Source: Melghirimyces thermohalophilus
GTDB lineage: Bacteria; Bacillota; Bacilli; Thermoactinomycetales; DSM-45169
Reading direction: 5' to 3'
Length of the DNA: 34,650 bases
Assembly (NCBI RefSeq): GCF_900102685.1
Contig: NZ_FMZA01000027.1
Span: forward strand, 1-34,650
Shown: positions 24,293 to 31,919 of the stretch, in pieces
Layout: each line of letters begins with the position of its first letter
How positions within the stretch are numbered: position 1 is the stretch's first letter
Made by a program: the position numbers and the translations under genes
The notes under the pieces: model-generated
Told to the model about the DNA's origin: nothing
Databases searched by the model: none
What the model saw: only the letters and a program-made list of their open reading frames with translations

Positions 24293-24320
24293 AAACATTG
24301 TCCGTCTGATCGCATACATA
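24293..24320 (+). promoter_or_regulatory. Possible sigma-E promoter of prkA-yhbH
   Basis: CATACATA (24313-24320) matches the mother-cell sigma-E -10 consensus (CATACAAT) at seven of eight positions or nearly so, with AAACATT 13 nt upstream as a partial -35. In Bacillus subtilis prkA and yhbH are reported in the sigma-E regulon, which supports the reading. Confidence 0.35.
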
Positions 24321-24348
24321 TATACTACCCTCGGCGGACGGCACGATT

Positions 24349-24426
24349 GAAATCTGCTAGATTTCCACATGTGATCTCTTGTTAAAGGGCTCATGTCCCC
24401 GGGGGACAGTGAATACCTTAAAGGTA
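24349..24426 (+). other. Three short inverted repeats in the prkA leader
   Basis: GAAATCT-gct-AGATTTC (24349-24365), TGTCCCC-g-GGGGACA (24394-24408) and TACCTT-a-AAGGTA (24414-24426) are all perfect and lie within 80 nt, just upstream of the prkA ribosome binding site. None carries a T-tract, so they look like operators or leader structure and not terminators. Confidence 0.5.
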
Positions 24427-24470
24427 CCATGCTCATTTAATTAGTGACCAGGAGCTGGAAGGAGGCTTCT

Positions 24471-26369
24471 ATGGACATCCTGAAGCGCATCGCCGAGCAG
24501 CGGGAGAGAGAAGAGAAACTGAAGTGGGAAGGAACCTTTAGAGATTATCTGGAGATGGTCCGGGAGCGACCGGAGCTTGCTCAAACCGCTCATTCCAGGG
24601 TTTACAATATGATCGCCGATGCCGGGATCGAAAAGGACGACAACGGAAATCCCCGGTATTTATTTTTCAGTCGGGAACTGTTCGGTCTGGACCGGGCCAT
24701 CGAACAGCTGGTGGAGGAGTATTTCCATTCGGCGGCCCGCCGCCTCGATGTTCGCAAACGGATTCTTTTGTTGATGGGGCCGGTTTCCGGCGGGAAATCC
24801 ACCATCGTCACCATGCTGAAACGGGGGCTGGAAGAGTATTCACGAACCGATGCCGGGGCCTTGTATGCGATCAAGGGTTGCCCGATGCAGGAAGAACCCC
24901 TCCATCTGGTTCCTCACTCCATGCGGCGGGAAGTGGAGGAGCAATTGGGGATCCGGATTGAAGGCAATCTGTGCCCTGCCTGTCGAATCCGACTGAAAGA
25001 AGAGTTTGGGGGACGGATTGAGGATGTTCCTGTGGAACGGGTCCTGCTGTCGGAAGACGATCGGACGGGGATCGGCACCTTTAGTCCATCAGATCCCAAA
25101 TCCCAGGATATTGCCGATTTGACGGGGAGCATCGATTTTGCCACCATCACCGAATACGGTTCCGAATCGGATCCCCGGGCTTATCGCTTCGACGGGGAGT
25201 TGAACAAAGCTAATCGCGGCTTGATGGAATTTCAAGAGATGTTGAAATGTGATGAAAAGTTTTTGTGGAACCTGTTGTCCTTGACCCAGGAAGGAAATTT
25301 CAAGGCGGGACGGTTTGCCCTGATCTCTGCCGATGAGCTGATCGTCGCCCATACCAACGAAGCGGAATACAAATCCTTTATTTCCAACCAGAAGAATGAA
25401 GCGCTGCAATCCCGAATCATCGTGATGCCGATTCCTTATAATCTGGAGGTCTCCGAAGAGGAGAAAATCTACGGGAAGCTGGTGAAAGAAAGCGATTTGG
25501 GCCATGTGCACCTGGCTCCTCATTCGCTGTATGCTGCAGCCATTTTCAGTATTTTGACCCGACTGAAGGAGTCCAAGAAGCAAGGAATGGATTTGGTCAA
25601 AAAGATGCGACTTTACGACGGAAAGTCCGTCGATGGGTACAAGGAGGCGGACCTGGAGGAGCTTCGCAACGAACACCTCGATGAAGGGATGTCTGGCATC
25701 GATCCTCGGTACGTGATCAACCGTATCTCCAGTGCCATGATCCGAACCGAGGCCAATTGTCTCAACGCCTTAGATATCCTGCGAGCGATCAAAGACGGAC
25801 TCGATCAGCACCCCTCGATTACCAAGGAGGAGCGGGAACGTTATCTGAATTTTATATCTATTGCTCGGAAAGAGTATGATGAGCTGGCCAAAAAAGAGGT
25901 GCAAAAAGCGTTCGTCTACTCTTATGAGGAGTCTGCCAAGACGCTGATGGACAATTACTTGGACAATGTGGAAGCGTACTGTAACTGGACCAAAATCAAA
26001 GATCCCCTCACCGGGGAAGAACTGGATCCTGATGAAAAGCTGATGCGGTCCATCGAAGAGCAGATCGGCATTTCTGAAAATGCCAAAAAGGCGTTCCGGG
26101 AGGAAATATTAATCCGGATTTCAGCATACGCCCGGAAAGGCAAAAAATTTGACTACAACAGCCACGAGCGCCTTCGGGAAGCGATTCAGAAAAAGCTATT
26201 CGCCGATCTGAAAGATGTGGTCAAAATCACTACTTCGACCAAAACGCCGGATGAGAATCAATTGAAGAAAATCAACGAGGTGACCGCCACCCTGATCGAT
26301 AAGTACGGATACTGCTCCACCTGTGCCAACGATCTGCTCCGGTATGTGGGCAGTCTGCTAAACCGTTGA
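24471..26369 (+). CDS. prkA: PrkA serine protein kinase / AAA+ protein
   Basis: A 632-residue PrkA, close to the usual 631. The N-terminal AAA+ domain has Walker A GPVSGGKST (about 103-111) and the segment ELNKANRGLMEFQEMLKCDE with LISADELIVAHTNEAE. The C-terminal part is the PrkA kinase-like domain (FVYSYEESAKTLMDNYLDNVEAYCNW). Two CxxC pairs, CPAC and CSTC, are visible. PrkA affects sporulation and stress adaptation. Kinase activity is reported, and ATP-dependent protease activity has also been suggested. The ATG at 24471 has GGAAGGAGG 5 nt upstream. yhbH follows 41 nt later, the standard pairing, but the third usual partner spoVR is not next to them. Confidence 0.95.
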   Translation: MDILKRIAEQREREEKLKWEGTFRDYLEMVRERPELAQTAHSRVYNMIADAGIEKDDNGNPRYLFFSRELFGLDRAIEQLVEEYFHSAARRLDVRKRILLLMGPVSGGKSTIVTMLKRGLEEYSRTDAGALYAIKGCPMQEEPLHLVPHSMRREVEEQLGIRIEGNLCPACRIRLKEEFGGRIEDVPVERVLLSEDDRTGIGTFSPSDPKSQDIADLTGSIDFATITEYGSESDPRAYRFDGELNKANRGLMEFQEMLKCDEKFLWNLLSLTQEGNFKAGRFALISADELIVAHTNEAEYKSFISNQKNEALQSRIIVMPIPYNLEVSEEEKIYGKLVKESDLGHVHLAPHSLYAAAIFSILTRLKESKKQGMDLVKKMRLYDGKSVDGYKEADLEELRNEHLDEGMSGIDPRYVINRISSAMIRTEANCLNALDILRAIKDGLDQHPSITKEERERYLNFISIARKEYDELAKKEVQKAFVYSYEESAKTLMDNYLDNVEAYCNWTKIKDPLTGEELDPDEKLMRSIEEQIGISENAKKAFREEILIRISAYARKGKKFDYNSHERLREAIQKKLFADLKDVVKITTSTKTPDENQLKKINEVTATLIDKYGYCSTCANDLLRYVGSLLNR

Positions 26370-26410
26370 TCTTTTTCAGACCGGAGAGGTTTTATGGGAG
26401 GTGAACCGAT

Positions 26411-27565
26411 ATGTCAGACCCCGGATTCATCATCTCCCGGGAGGATTGGTCCCTGCACCGGAAGGGCTACCAGGACCAGATGCGTCACCAGGAGAAGGTG
26501 AAGGAAGCGATAAAAAAGAATATGTCCGACCTGATCAGTGAGGAGAACATTATCCTTTCCGACGGCAAAAAAGTGGTGAAGATCCCGATTCGGTCAATGG
26601 AGGAGTATCATTTCCGTTACAACCACAACAAGGGGAAGCATGTCGGTCAAGGGAATGGCAAGAGCAAGGTGGGAGACGTGATCGCCCGCGAACCCGCCAA
26701 AGCCGGGCCTGGCAAGGGACAGGGGGCGGGGGACGCGCCCGGCCAAGATTATTATGAAGCGGAAATCTCTGTAGAAGAACTGGAAGAGGTTCTTTTTTCG
26801 GAAATGGAGCTTCCCCGGTTGCAACAGAAGGAACAAGACGAGATGGAAGTGAAGGAGATCCGCTTCAACGATGTTCGCAAAAAGGGTTTAATGGGCAACA
26901 TCGATAAAAAACGGACATTGCTGGAAGCACTCAAACGAAACGCAATTAAAGGAAATTCCGGTTTTGGCCGCATCTCCGACGAAGATCTGCGCTTTAAAAC
27001 CTGGGAGGATGTCGTCATCCCCCACTCCAATGCCGTCGTGTTGGCGATGATGGATACCAGTGGCTCGATGGGGATCTTTGAGAAATATATTGCCCGCAGC
27101 TTTTTCTTTTGGATGATCCGTTTCTTAAGAACCAAATACGACAAGGTGGAAATCGTTTTTATCGCCCATCACACCGAGGCCAAGGAGGTCTCTGAAGATC
27201 ACTTTTTCAACAAAGGGGAGTCGGGGGGCACGATCTGCTCCTCGGCCTACCGCAAAGCCCTAGAGATCATCGATAAACGCTATCCGCCCAGCCGCTACAA
27301 CATCTACCCCTTCCACTTCTCCGACGGCGACAATCTCACTTCGGACAACGAACGCTGTGTCAAGCTGGTCCGGGAACTGATGAGCCGCTCTAACCTCTTT
27401 GGTTACGGGGAAGTCAATCAGTACAACCGCCATTCCACCCTGATGACCGCATACAAACACATTACCAACCCTAAGTTTATGCACTACATCATCCGGGAGA
27501 AAGGGCAGGTGTACGATGCCTTAAAACATTTTTTCGAAAAGAAACCGGAAGAAGTGGTGATGTAA
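26411..27565 (+). CDS. yhbH: YhbH family protein (DUF444, von Willebrand A-like)
   Basis: A 384-residue cytoplasmic protein of the DUF444/YhbH (YeaH in E. coli) family. The C-terminal vWA-like domain has an intact MIDAS-type motif MMDTSGSMG (about 213-221) and [10 protein letters not shown]. The middle contains a glycine-rich low-complexity stretch ([14 protein letters not shown]) followed by an acidic segment. It always travels with prkA and is thought to work with it in sporulation or starvation adaptation. The mechanism is unknown. GGGAGGTGA precedes the ATG. A strong terminator immediately follows, closing the operon without spoVR. Confidence 0.94.
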   Translation: MSDPGFIISREDWSLHRKGYQDQMRHQEKVKEAIKKNMSDLISEENIILSDGKKVVKIPIRSMEEYHFRYNHNKGKHVGQGNGKSKVGDVIAREPAKAGPGKGQGAGDAPGQDYYEAEISVEELEEVLFSEMELPRLQQKEQDEMEVKEIRFNDVRKKGLMGNIDKKRTLLEALKRNAIKGNSGFGRISDEDLRFKTWEDVVIPHSNAVVLAMMDTSGSMGIFEKYIARSFFFWMIRFLRTKYDKVEIVFIAHHTEAKEVSEDHFFNKGESGGTICSSAYRKALEIIDKRYPPSRYNIYPFHFSDGDNLTSDNERCVKLVRELMSRSNLFGYGEVNQYNRHSTLMTAYKHITNPKFMHYIIREKGQVYDALKHFFEKKPEEVVM

Positions 27566-27570
27566 ATCAC

Positions 27571-27605
27571 CCCCCTCCTTTCCTGGCGGAAGGAGGGGGA
27601 TTTTG
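27571..27605 (+). terminator. Intrinsic terminator of prkA-yhbH
   Basis: CCCCCTCCTT / AAGGAGGGGG, 10 bp, loop TCCTGGCGG, followed by ATTTTG. Confidence 0.85.
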
Positions 27606-27669
27606 TGTCTGGAGTGAATAAAAGAGTGGAACATCCATCGAAGAAAGAGGACAGGTGAGGAAAAAGCTT

Positions 27670-27747
27670 ATGTACTGGGAACCTTCTGGGGAATGGCGAC
27701 AAACAAAAATCCCCCTCCAACCTCACGGGTTGAAGAGGGTAAAATAG
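27670..27747 (+). CDS. Possible 25-aa peptide
   Basis: ATG at 27670 follows GTGAGG-A5-GCTT with acceptable spacing and encodes 25 codons (MYWEPSGEWRQT..., ending LKRVK). The second half of the frame overlaps a hairpin (CCCTC-CAACC ... GGTTG-aa-GAGGG, about 27713-27739), so translation and folding would exclude each other. No homologue is recognised. The surrounding 300 nt otherwise show only a short dyad CCTCA-ATTA-TGAGG near 27763. Confidence 0.3.
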   Translation: MYWEPSGEWRQTKIPLQPHGLKRVK

Positions 27748-27906
27748 GGATTGGGTGTGTTCCTCAATTATGAGGATACACGAACCGGTCACAAAATGCA
27801 TGGGTAAATGATTCCAATTCGTTTATAGGTGAGGCTGGTCGGTTTTGGGCCAGCCACGTTGTGCAAACTATGGCATATCAGTTGAAATGTGACAGGAGGT
27901 ACATCA

Positions 27907-28380
27907 GTGAAACCCGTTCCAGCCCGACAATCACGAACAATTCAATCCTCGATCGTACTTCCTCCGGATACCAACCACCTAGGAACCATTTTCGGAGGGA
28001 AAGTGTTAGCTTATATCGACGAAGTGGCTGCCATCGCGGCCATGCGACATGCCCAGCGACCGGTGGTTACCGCCTCCATCGACTCTGTGGACTTTCTGTC
28101 CCCGGTTCAGGAGGGGGATGTGTTGACTGTAGAATCTTTCGTCACTTGGACCGGCCGCACATCGATGGAAGTGTACATTCAAGTGATGTGTGAGAGGGGG
28201 CCGGGCGGGGAACGTCATCAGACCGCCGTCTCTTTTGTCACCATGGTGGCCGTAGGGGAGGATGGCCAGCCGGTGGAAGTTCCCCCGGTTCAACCGGAAA
28301 CCGAGAAAGAAAAAGAGCTGTACAGGACAGCTCCTGAACGGCAACGGATTCGAAAACAGCGTAAATACCGTTCCTGCTGA
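27907..28380 (+). CDS. Acyl-CoA thioesterase, hotdog fold (YkhA-like)
   Basis: A 157-residue single-hotdog acyl-CoA hydrolase. The N-terminal VLPPDTNHLGTIFGGKVLAY with the hotdog helix continuing IDEVAAIAAMRHA (about 20-50) is the BFIT/YciA-type active site, with the catalytic Asn (NHLG) and Asp (YIDE) in place. VVTASIDSVDFLSPVQEGD forms the central strands. It hydrolyses fatty acyl-CoA in the cytosol, and chain length is not predictable. The GTG at 27907 is preceded by AGGAGG with 7-nt spacing. A basic tail (RQRIRKQRK) ends the protein. It is a single-gene unit bounded by hairpins. Confidence 0.9.
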   Translation: MKPVPARQSRTIQSSIVLPPDTNHLGTIFGGKVLAYIDEVAAIAAMRHAQRPVVTASIDSVDFLSPVQEGDVLTVESFVTWTGRTSMEVYIQVMCERGPGGERHQTAVSFVTMVAVGEDGQPVEVPPVQPETEKEKELYRTAPERQRIRKQRKYRSC

Positions 28381-28411
28381 AAAAGGAGGTGGCGACAAGC
28401 CCCTCCTTTAA
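28381..28411 (+). terminator. Hairpin after the thioesterase gene
   Basis: AAAGGAGG-t-GGC, loop GACAA, GCC-CCTCCTTT with a single bulge. The T-tract is short, so termination strength is uncertain. The remaining gap to 28612 shows no gene. Confidence 0.6.
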
Positions 28412-28612
28412 TCGTTACATCAAAATGGGATCGCGTTTCATCGGATAGTCATTTTCTTGAACTTTTGGGGGCGAAGGTTTGCGTTGGACCCACTCCCATT
28501 CAAGCATATTCCCGAACATTCTAGAAAATTGTGTATCCACGTGTTATATTGAATATTTGAGATTGGGAAAGCATTGGTTGAATACAGCTTGGAAGAGGAG
28601 AGGAAACAGCCG

Positions 28613-30463
28613 ATGGCCCATGCGATTCCGGAAATGATGCCCAAAGGTGCCACCACCGGCGAAAGTTTGTTGTATCGGACGCTGAAGGAACATTTGCCGG
28701 AGGACTATGTCGTCTACTACGAGCCGGAGATCCTTGGCAGGCGGCCGGATTTTGTGGTGATCGGTCCGGATCTGGGGCTGGTGGTGTTGGAAGTGAAGGA
28801 TTACACCCGCCTAACGCCGCTTGAGTTGAATGTGGACCGTTGGGAGATTCGTACCGGAAGCGACGGACGGACGACAGTGACCAGTCCGCTGAAACAAGCG
28901 CGGGATTACGCCTTCCGTATCGCTGATCAGCTGAAAAAGGATGGGGATCTGCTCCATTCCGGGAGGTTGAAGTTTCCTTACGGCTTTGGCACGGTGTTTA
29001 CTCGTCTGTCCCGCCAGGATCTGAAAGAGACCGGAATCGAAGACGTGGTGACCGGGGAACGGTCGCTCTGTCGGGAAGAGGTCGATCCGGACAAGGATGC
29101 CTTTTCCACGATTCTACTGCGGCGGAAGCTTCAGAAGATGGTGCCTTTTTCCCTGGATTCCCCCTTGACGGAGCTGGATCTGGCCCGAATAAGGTTTCAC
29201 CTTTTCCCTGAGGTGCGTATCCACAGTCAGGTGACCCGGGTTCCCAAGCAGGATTCTCTACTCTTTTATGTAAAAGACCTGGAAGTGATGGATCTTTATC
29301 AGGAAAGCTTGGCTAAACAGATCGGTGACCGTCACCGCTTGATCCGAGGAGTAGCAGGAAGCGGAAAAACCCTGATTCTCGCCAGCCGGGCCCACTTGTT
29401 GGCCAGGGAACACCCGGACTGGAATATTCTCGTCCTCTGTTACAATATTTCCCTGTCGAGAAATATTCGCCACATGATCCGACGAAAGCAGCGAACGTCT
29501 TATGAAGAAGAGTCAAGGGAAGAGAGCCCGATTCTAGTTTACAACTTTCACGAATGGTTGAAAGAGGAGCTGGGGGTATACAGAGACCAGTCGATCCCAG
29601 AGCTGTTGGAGAAGATGGATCGGGGAGATGGACGGTTTCCAAGGTACGAGGCCATTCTGATCGATGAGGGGCAGGATTTTCAACCGGAGTGGCTGGCCTT
29701 GGTGAGTCGATTGTTAAATCCGGAGACGCAGTCCTTGTTGCTGGTGGAAGATCGGGCGCAGACCATTTACCCCCGCCGCCGAAGTTATAAACAGGATACC
29801 GGACTGGATTTCCGGGGAAGGTCTCGCATTTTGACCATCAACTACCGGAACACCGCGCCGATTGTCCGCTTTTCCTGGGAATTCTATCAGACGTTTGCTT
29901 CGGTGGACAGCCTAGGAGAAGACAAAGAGAAAGAGGACGTGGAGATCATCGCTCCGCATAGCTCGCTGCGCCAGGGGCCGGAGCCGGTGGTGTGCCGGTT
30001 TTCCTCCATGAGGGAAGAGACGGATTTTGTCGCTGCTGAAATCCGCCGTCTGCGCGGAGAGGAAGGCATTCCCCTCTCTCGCATGTTGATTCTTTATCGA
30101 GTCAAAACGAATGGGACAATCGATGCCATCCGATCCTCGCTGAAAAGGGCGGGGCTTCCCTTCACCTGGATCGCGGCGGATCAGGAGGCGAAGCGCTCCT
30201 TCGACCCGACTGCTCCGACGGTCAAAATCAGCACCATCGACAGCAGCAAAGGGCTGGATTTTGACGCCGTCTTCGTGGTCCATGTGGATCAGCTGCCCTT
30301 TATCCAACAAGAGATCCGCCGGGAGGCCTCCCTCTTGTACATCGCTATGACTCGGGCGAAGAAATATCTCACGCTCACCTATTCCGGAGAATCGGAGTTT
30401 ACCCGCTATTTTGACCGGCTGAAAAGAGAAAGGCAAAAAAAAGAGGGCCCCGAAGGACCCTGA
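28613..30463 (+). CDS. NERD nuclease-like domain fused to UvrD/SF1 helicase
   Basis: A 616-residue fusion. The N-terminal NERD domain has a PD-(D/E)xK-type core: Asp46 (RRPDFVVIG) and E60-V-K62 (VVLEVKDY), after TTGESLLYRTLKE. The C-terminal part is a superfamily 1 helicase: Walker A RGVAGSGKT (about 244-252), motif II ILIDEGQDFQPEW (about 347-359), motif III/IV region VEDRAQTIYPRR and TINYRNT, and motif VI LLYIAMTRAKKYLTL (about 573-587). It probably processes DNA ends or structured DNA. NERD-helicases occur in repair and in defence contexts, but no partner defence gene adjoins it. ATG 28613 follows GAGAGG with 9-nt spacing. An upstream TTG is weaker. Confidence 0.9.
   Translation: MAHAIPEMMPKGATTGESLLYRTLKEHLPEDYVVYYEPEILGRRPDFVVIGPDLGLVVLEVKDYTRLTPLELNVDRWEIRTGSDGRTTVTSPLKQARDYAFRIADQLKKDGDLLHSGRLKFPYGFGTVFTRLSRQDLKETGIEDVVTGERSLCREEVDPDKDAFSTILLRRKLQKMVPFSLDSPLTELDLARIRFHLFPEVRIHSQVTRVPKQDSLLFYVKDLEVMDLYQESLAKQIGDRHRLIRGVAGSGKTLILASRAHLLAREHPDWNILVLCYNISLSRNIRHMIRRKQRTSYEEESREESPILVYNFHEWLKEELGVYRDQSIPELLEKMDRGDGRFPRYEAILIDEGQDFQPEWLALVSRLLNPETQSLLLVEDRAQTIYPRRRSYKQDTGLDFRGRSRILTINYRNTAPIVRFSWEFYQTFASVDSLGEDKEKEDVEIIAPHSSLRQGPEPVVCRFSSMREETDFVAAEIRRLRGEEGIPLSRMLILYRVKTNGTIDAIRSSLKRAGLPFTWIAADQEAKRSFDPTAPTVKISTIDSSKGLDFDAVFVVHVDQLPFIQQEIRREASLLYIAMTRAKKYLTLTYSGESEFTRYFDRLKRERQKKEGPEGP
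30433..30461 (-). terminator. Intrinsic terminator of the minus-strand small-protein cluster
   Basis: On the minus strand AGGGTCC-TTCG-GGGCCCT is followed by CTTTTTTTT. It lies inside the last codons of the convergent helicase gene. Confidence 0.85.
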
Positions 30464-30469
30464 TTCGGA

Positions 30470-30685
30470 TTACAAGCCGCCGCCGGCGTTGGTGTCGGCC
30501 GAACCCACTGTGGTGGAGGCATCGGAGCCGATCTGGATCGGTACCTGGATCGGGATGTTGACCAGACCCTGCATGTTGCGAACGCGGGGGCTGTTATCCA
30601 CGCGAGATTTGGCTACTTTTCTCCGTTGCAGGACTTTCTTTTTTACACAGCAACGCTTTTTCTTCAGTTTGCATTTTAGAGTCAT
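30470..30685 (-). CDS. Small basic protein with VQVPIQI-type tail (paralogue A)
   Basis: A 71-residue protein of unknown function. The N-terminal half is very basic and cysteine-containing (KCKLKKKRCCVKKKV). The C-terminal half, GLVNIPIQVPIQIGSDASTT followed by VGSADTN, is clearly homologous to the tail of the protein at 31090-31314. No signal peptide or membrane segment. The ATG at 30685 has AAAAGGAG 11 nt upstream. A GTG four codons earlier is too close to that site. It is last in a minus-strand cluster of four small genes, ending at a strong terminator. A spore-associated role is possible from the general context, but this is only a guess. Confidence 0.6.
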   Translation of the reverse strand: MTLKCKLKKKRCCVKKKVLQRRKVAKSRVDNSPRVRNMQGLVNIPIQVPIQIGSDASTTVGSADTNAGGGL

Positions 30686-30732
30686 ATTATCAGACACTCC
30701 TTTTCAATAAAATGTAATTTCATGGAAGCCGG

Positions 30733-30927
30733 TTAACGCTGTTGTTGATTTTGGATCATGTTACTAGGAGGAGTTTGTTCATCTGGATACAGACCTCCAA
30801 GCACTCCATCGATGACACTTCCCAAGGTGGAGCCGACAGTGCCGATAAAGTTACCGACTCCGCCGAGGAGTCCTTCTAACAATTGGCCCGGTGTGGAGCC
30901 GTTTTGCTGGGAGCGGATTGGAGCCAT
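30733..30927 (-). CDS. Small glycine-rich amphipathic protein
   Basis: A 64-residue protein with a central glycine/hydrophobic segment (LLEGLLGGVGNFIGTVGSTL, then GSVIDGVLGGLYP) flanked by polar, glutamine-rich ends (RSQQNGST and NMIQNQQQR). The middle could form a glycine-zipper-like membrane or self-assembly helix, comparable in style to small spore-coat or membrane-active peptides, but I recognise no family. The start is secured by AAAGGAG 9 nt before the ATG. The sequence around that site is nearly identical to that before the 31692 gene. Confidence 0.6.
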   Translation of the reverse strand: MAPIRSQQNGSTPGQLLEGLLGGVGNFIGTVGSTLGSVIDGVLGGLYPDEQTPPSNMIQNQQQR

Positions 30928-30930
30928 TCA

Positions 30931-30955
30931 CCTCAACTCCTTTCTTTCGTTCTAA
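30931..30955 (-). repeat. Duplicated leader, copy 1
   Basis: On the minus strand the 5' leader reads CT-AGAA-C-GAAAGAAAGGAGTTGAG just before the 30927 gene. The same block, with two substitutions, precedes the gene starting at 31692. It includes the ribosome binding site. Confidence 0.7.
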
Positions 30956-31089
30956 GCTTTATCAGCTTTGCTATTACTATATTGCTTGAATCGATGAATG
31001 GTGCGGCGATTTCAGGAATTTGGTTCGCTGTCTATGCCTCTTCCAGAGGAGAAGGGAGTTTGCTAGACGATGGTGATGGAAAAGGTGGA

Positions 31090-31314
31090 TCAGCTGTTAT
31101 TGCTATCTTCGCTGTCCACCGTACTGTTGGAATCGGCGATGATTTGGATCGGCACCTGGACGATGATGTTGATCATTCCATTGGTATTCCCGGTGATAGC
31201 AACATTTTTTGTTACGGATTTGTTCCGAACCAATTTGTCTACTCGATTTTTTCGATATTGAGCCGGTCCTTGGGAATGGGTTTTTGGCTCACGTTTGGAC
31301 TGCTTACGGCTCAA
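31090..31314 (-). CDS. Small basic protein with VQVPIQI-type tail (paralogue B)
   Basis: A 74-residue protein. The basic N-terminus (SRKQSKREPKTHSQG, YRKNRVDKLVRNKSVTK) is followed by a tail GMINIIVQVPIQIIADSNST then VDSEDSNN, which aligns with paralogue A over about 28 residues as N..G(L/M)(V/I)NI.(I/V)QVPIQI..D..(S/T)TV.S.D.N. Function unknown. TTG 31314 is preceded by AAGGAGG at 6-nt spacing. The upstream gene's stop lies 12 nt before, so they are co-transcribed. The 130 nt after it may carry the promoter of the next gene. Confidence 0.62.
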   Translation of the reverse strand: MSRKQSKREPKTHSQGPAQYRKNRVDKLVRNKSVTKNVAITGNTNGMINIIVQVPIQIIADSNSTVDSEDSNNS

Positions 31315-31326
31315 ACGGAATCCTCC

Positions 31327-31692
31327 TTAGCGGTTATTGGAGGTGTTCGGGTTTTGAGCAGCCAGTTGTGCTTGCAGCTGTTGTTGCAATTGTTGCAGCG
31401 AAGCTTTCTTCTGATGATCGATGGTGCTCATGCCAAAGCGAGTAGCGGCTCCGACCATATTGGCGACGCCGTGAATCAGACTTTGAATCTGTCCCGCTTG
31501 GCCTTGTTGCGGTGAGGGGGAAGTGGGTGAAGGGTTGGATGTTTGCGCAGCAGTGCGTTGGGGAGGACTCTGGTCGGGCAGCGGACTATGGTTCATATAC
31601 TGGGTGATCGCTTCATAGATCTGCCTTTGGATCTGCTCTTCAATCTGACGGGAAATCTGTGCTAGTTGCTGTTTGTCAAGTCCCTCAGGCAT
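31327..31692 (-). CDS. Glutamine-rich small protein (~121 aa)
   Basis: A 121-residue soluble protein dominated by Q, A, S, P. An N-terminal helix (LDKQQLAQISRQIEEQIQRQ), a disordered Pro/Gln/Ser linker, a central IQSLIHGVANMVGAATRFGM segment, and a glutamine-leucine-rich C-terminal helix (LQQLQQQLQAQLAAQ) that could form a coiled coil. No family recognised. ATG 31692 is preceded by AAAGGAG 9 nt upstream. First gene of the minus-strand cluster and co-transcribed with paralogue B. The composition resembles spore-coat or other assembly proteins, but function is unknown. Confidence 0.6.
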   Translation of the reverse strand: MPEGLDKQQLAQISRQIEEQIQRQIYEAITQYMNHSPLPDQSPPQRTAAQTSNPSPTSPSPQQGQAGQIQSLIHGVANMVGAATRFGMSTIDHQKKASLQQLQQQLQAQLAAQNPNTSNNR

Positions 31693-31697
31693 AGGAC

Positions 31698-31720
31698 TCA
31701 ACTCCTTTCTTTCATTCTGA
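31698..31720 (-). repeat. Duplicated leader, copy 2
   Basis: GAAAGAAAGGAGTTGAG, with flanking CTCAGAAT, upstream of the 31692 gene. Nearly identical to 30931-30955. Upstream of both copies lies an element of the form nATAnnnTA with following ATA, reminiscent of a sigma-K -10 box. Confidence 0.7.
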
Positions 31721-31871
31721 GGAATATCAAACTTATTACAATATATCCTTGCGATGGTTGATTGGTGTGGTGGGATGTCATGAACAGGGAAGGGGTTTTC
31801 GCCTTTTTTCTCGTATCTCAGCAAAAGGGAGCGAGAGGATTTCAGAGCGTTCCCTGCGGATGACGAAAAAC

Positions 31872-31919
31872 AGTCACACAATTCTCGCCGGAACGGCTGG
31901 CCAGCTGACTCTTTTTTTT
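31872..31919 (+). terminator. Terminator-like hairpin upstream of the cytochrome c gene
   Basis: AGTCA (31872-31876) pairs with TGACT (31906-31910) around GCCG-gaa-CGGC, followed by CT8 (31912-31919). It lies about 30 nt before the cytochrome start codon and no plus-strand gene precedes it, so it might control read-through into the cytochrome gene. Confidence 0.4.
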
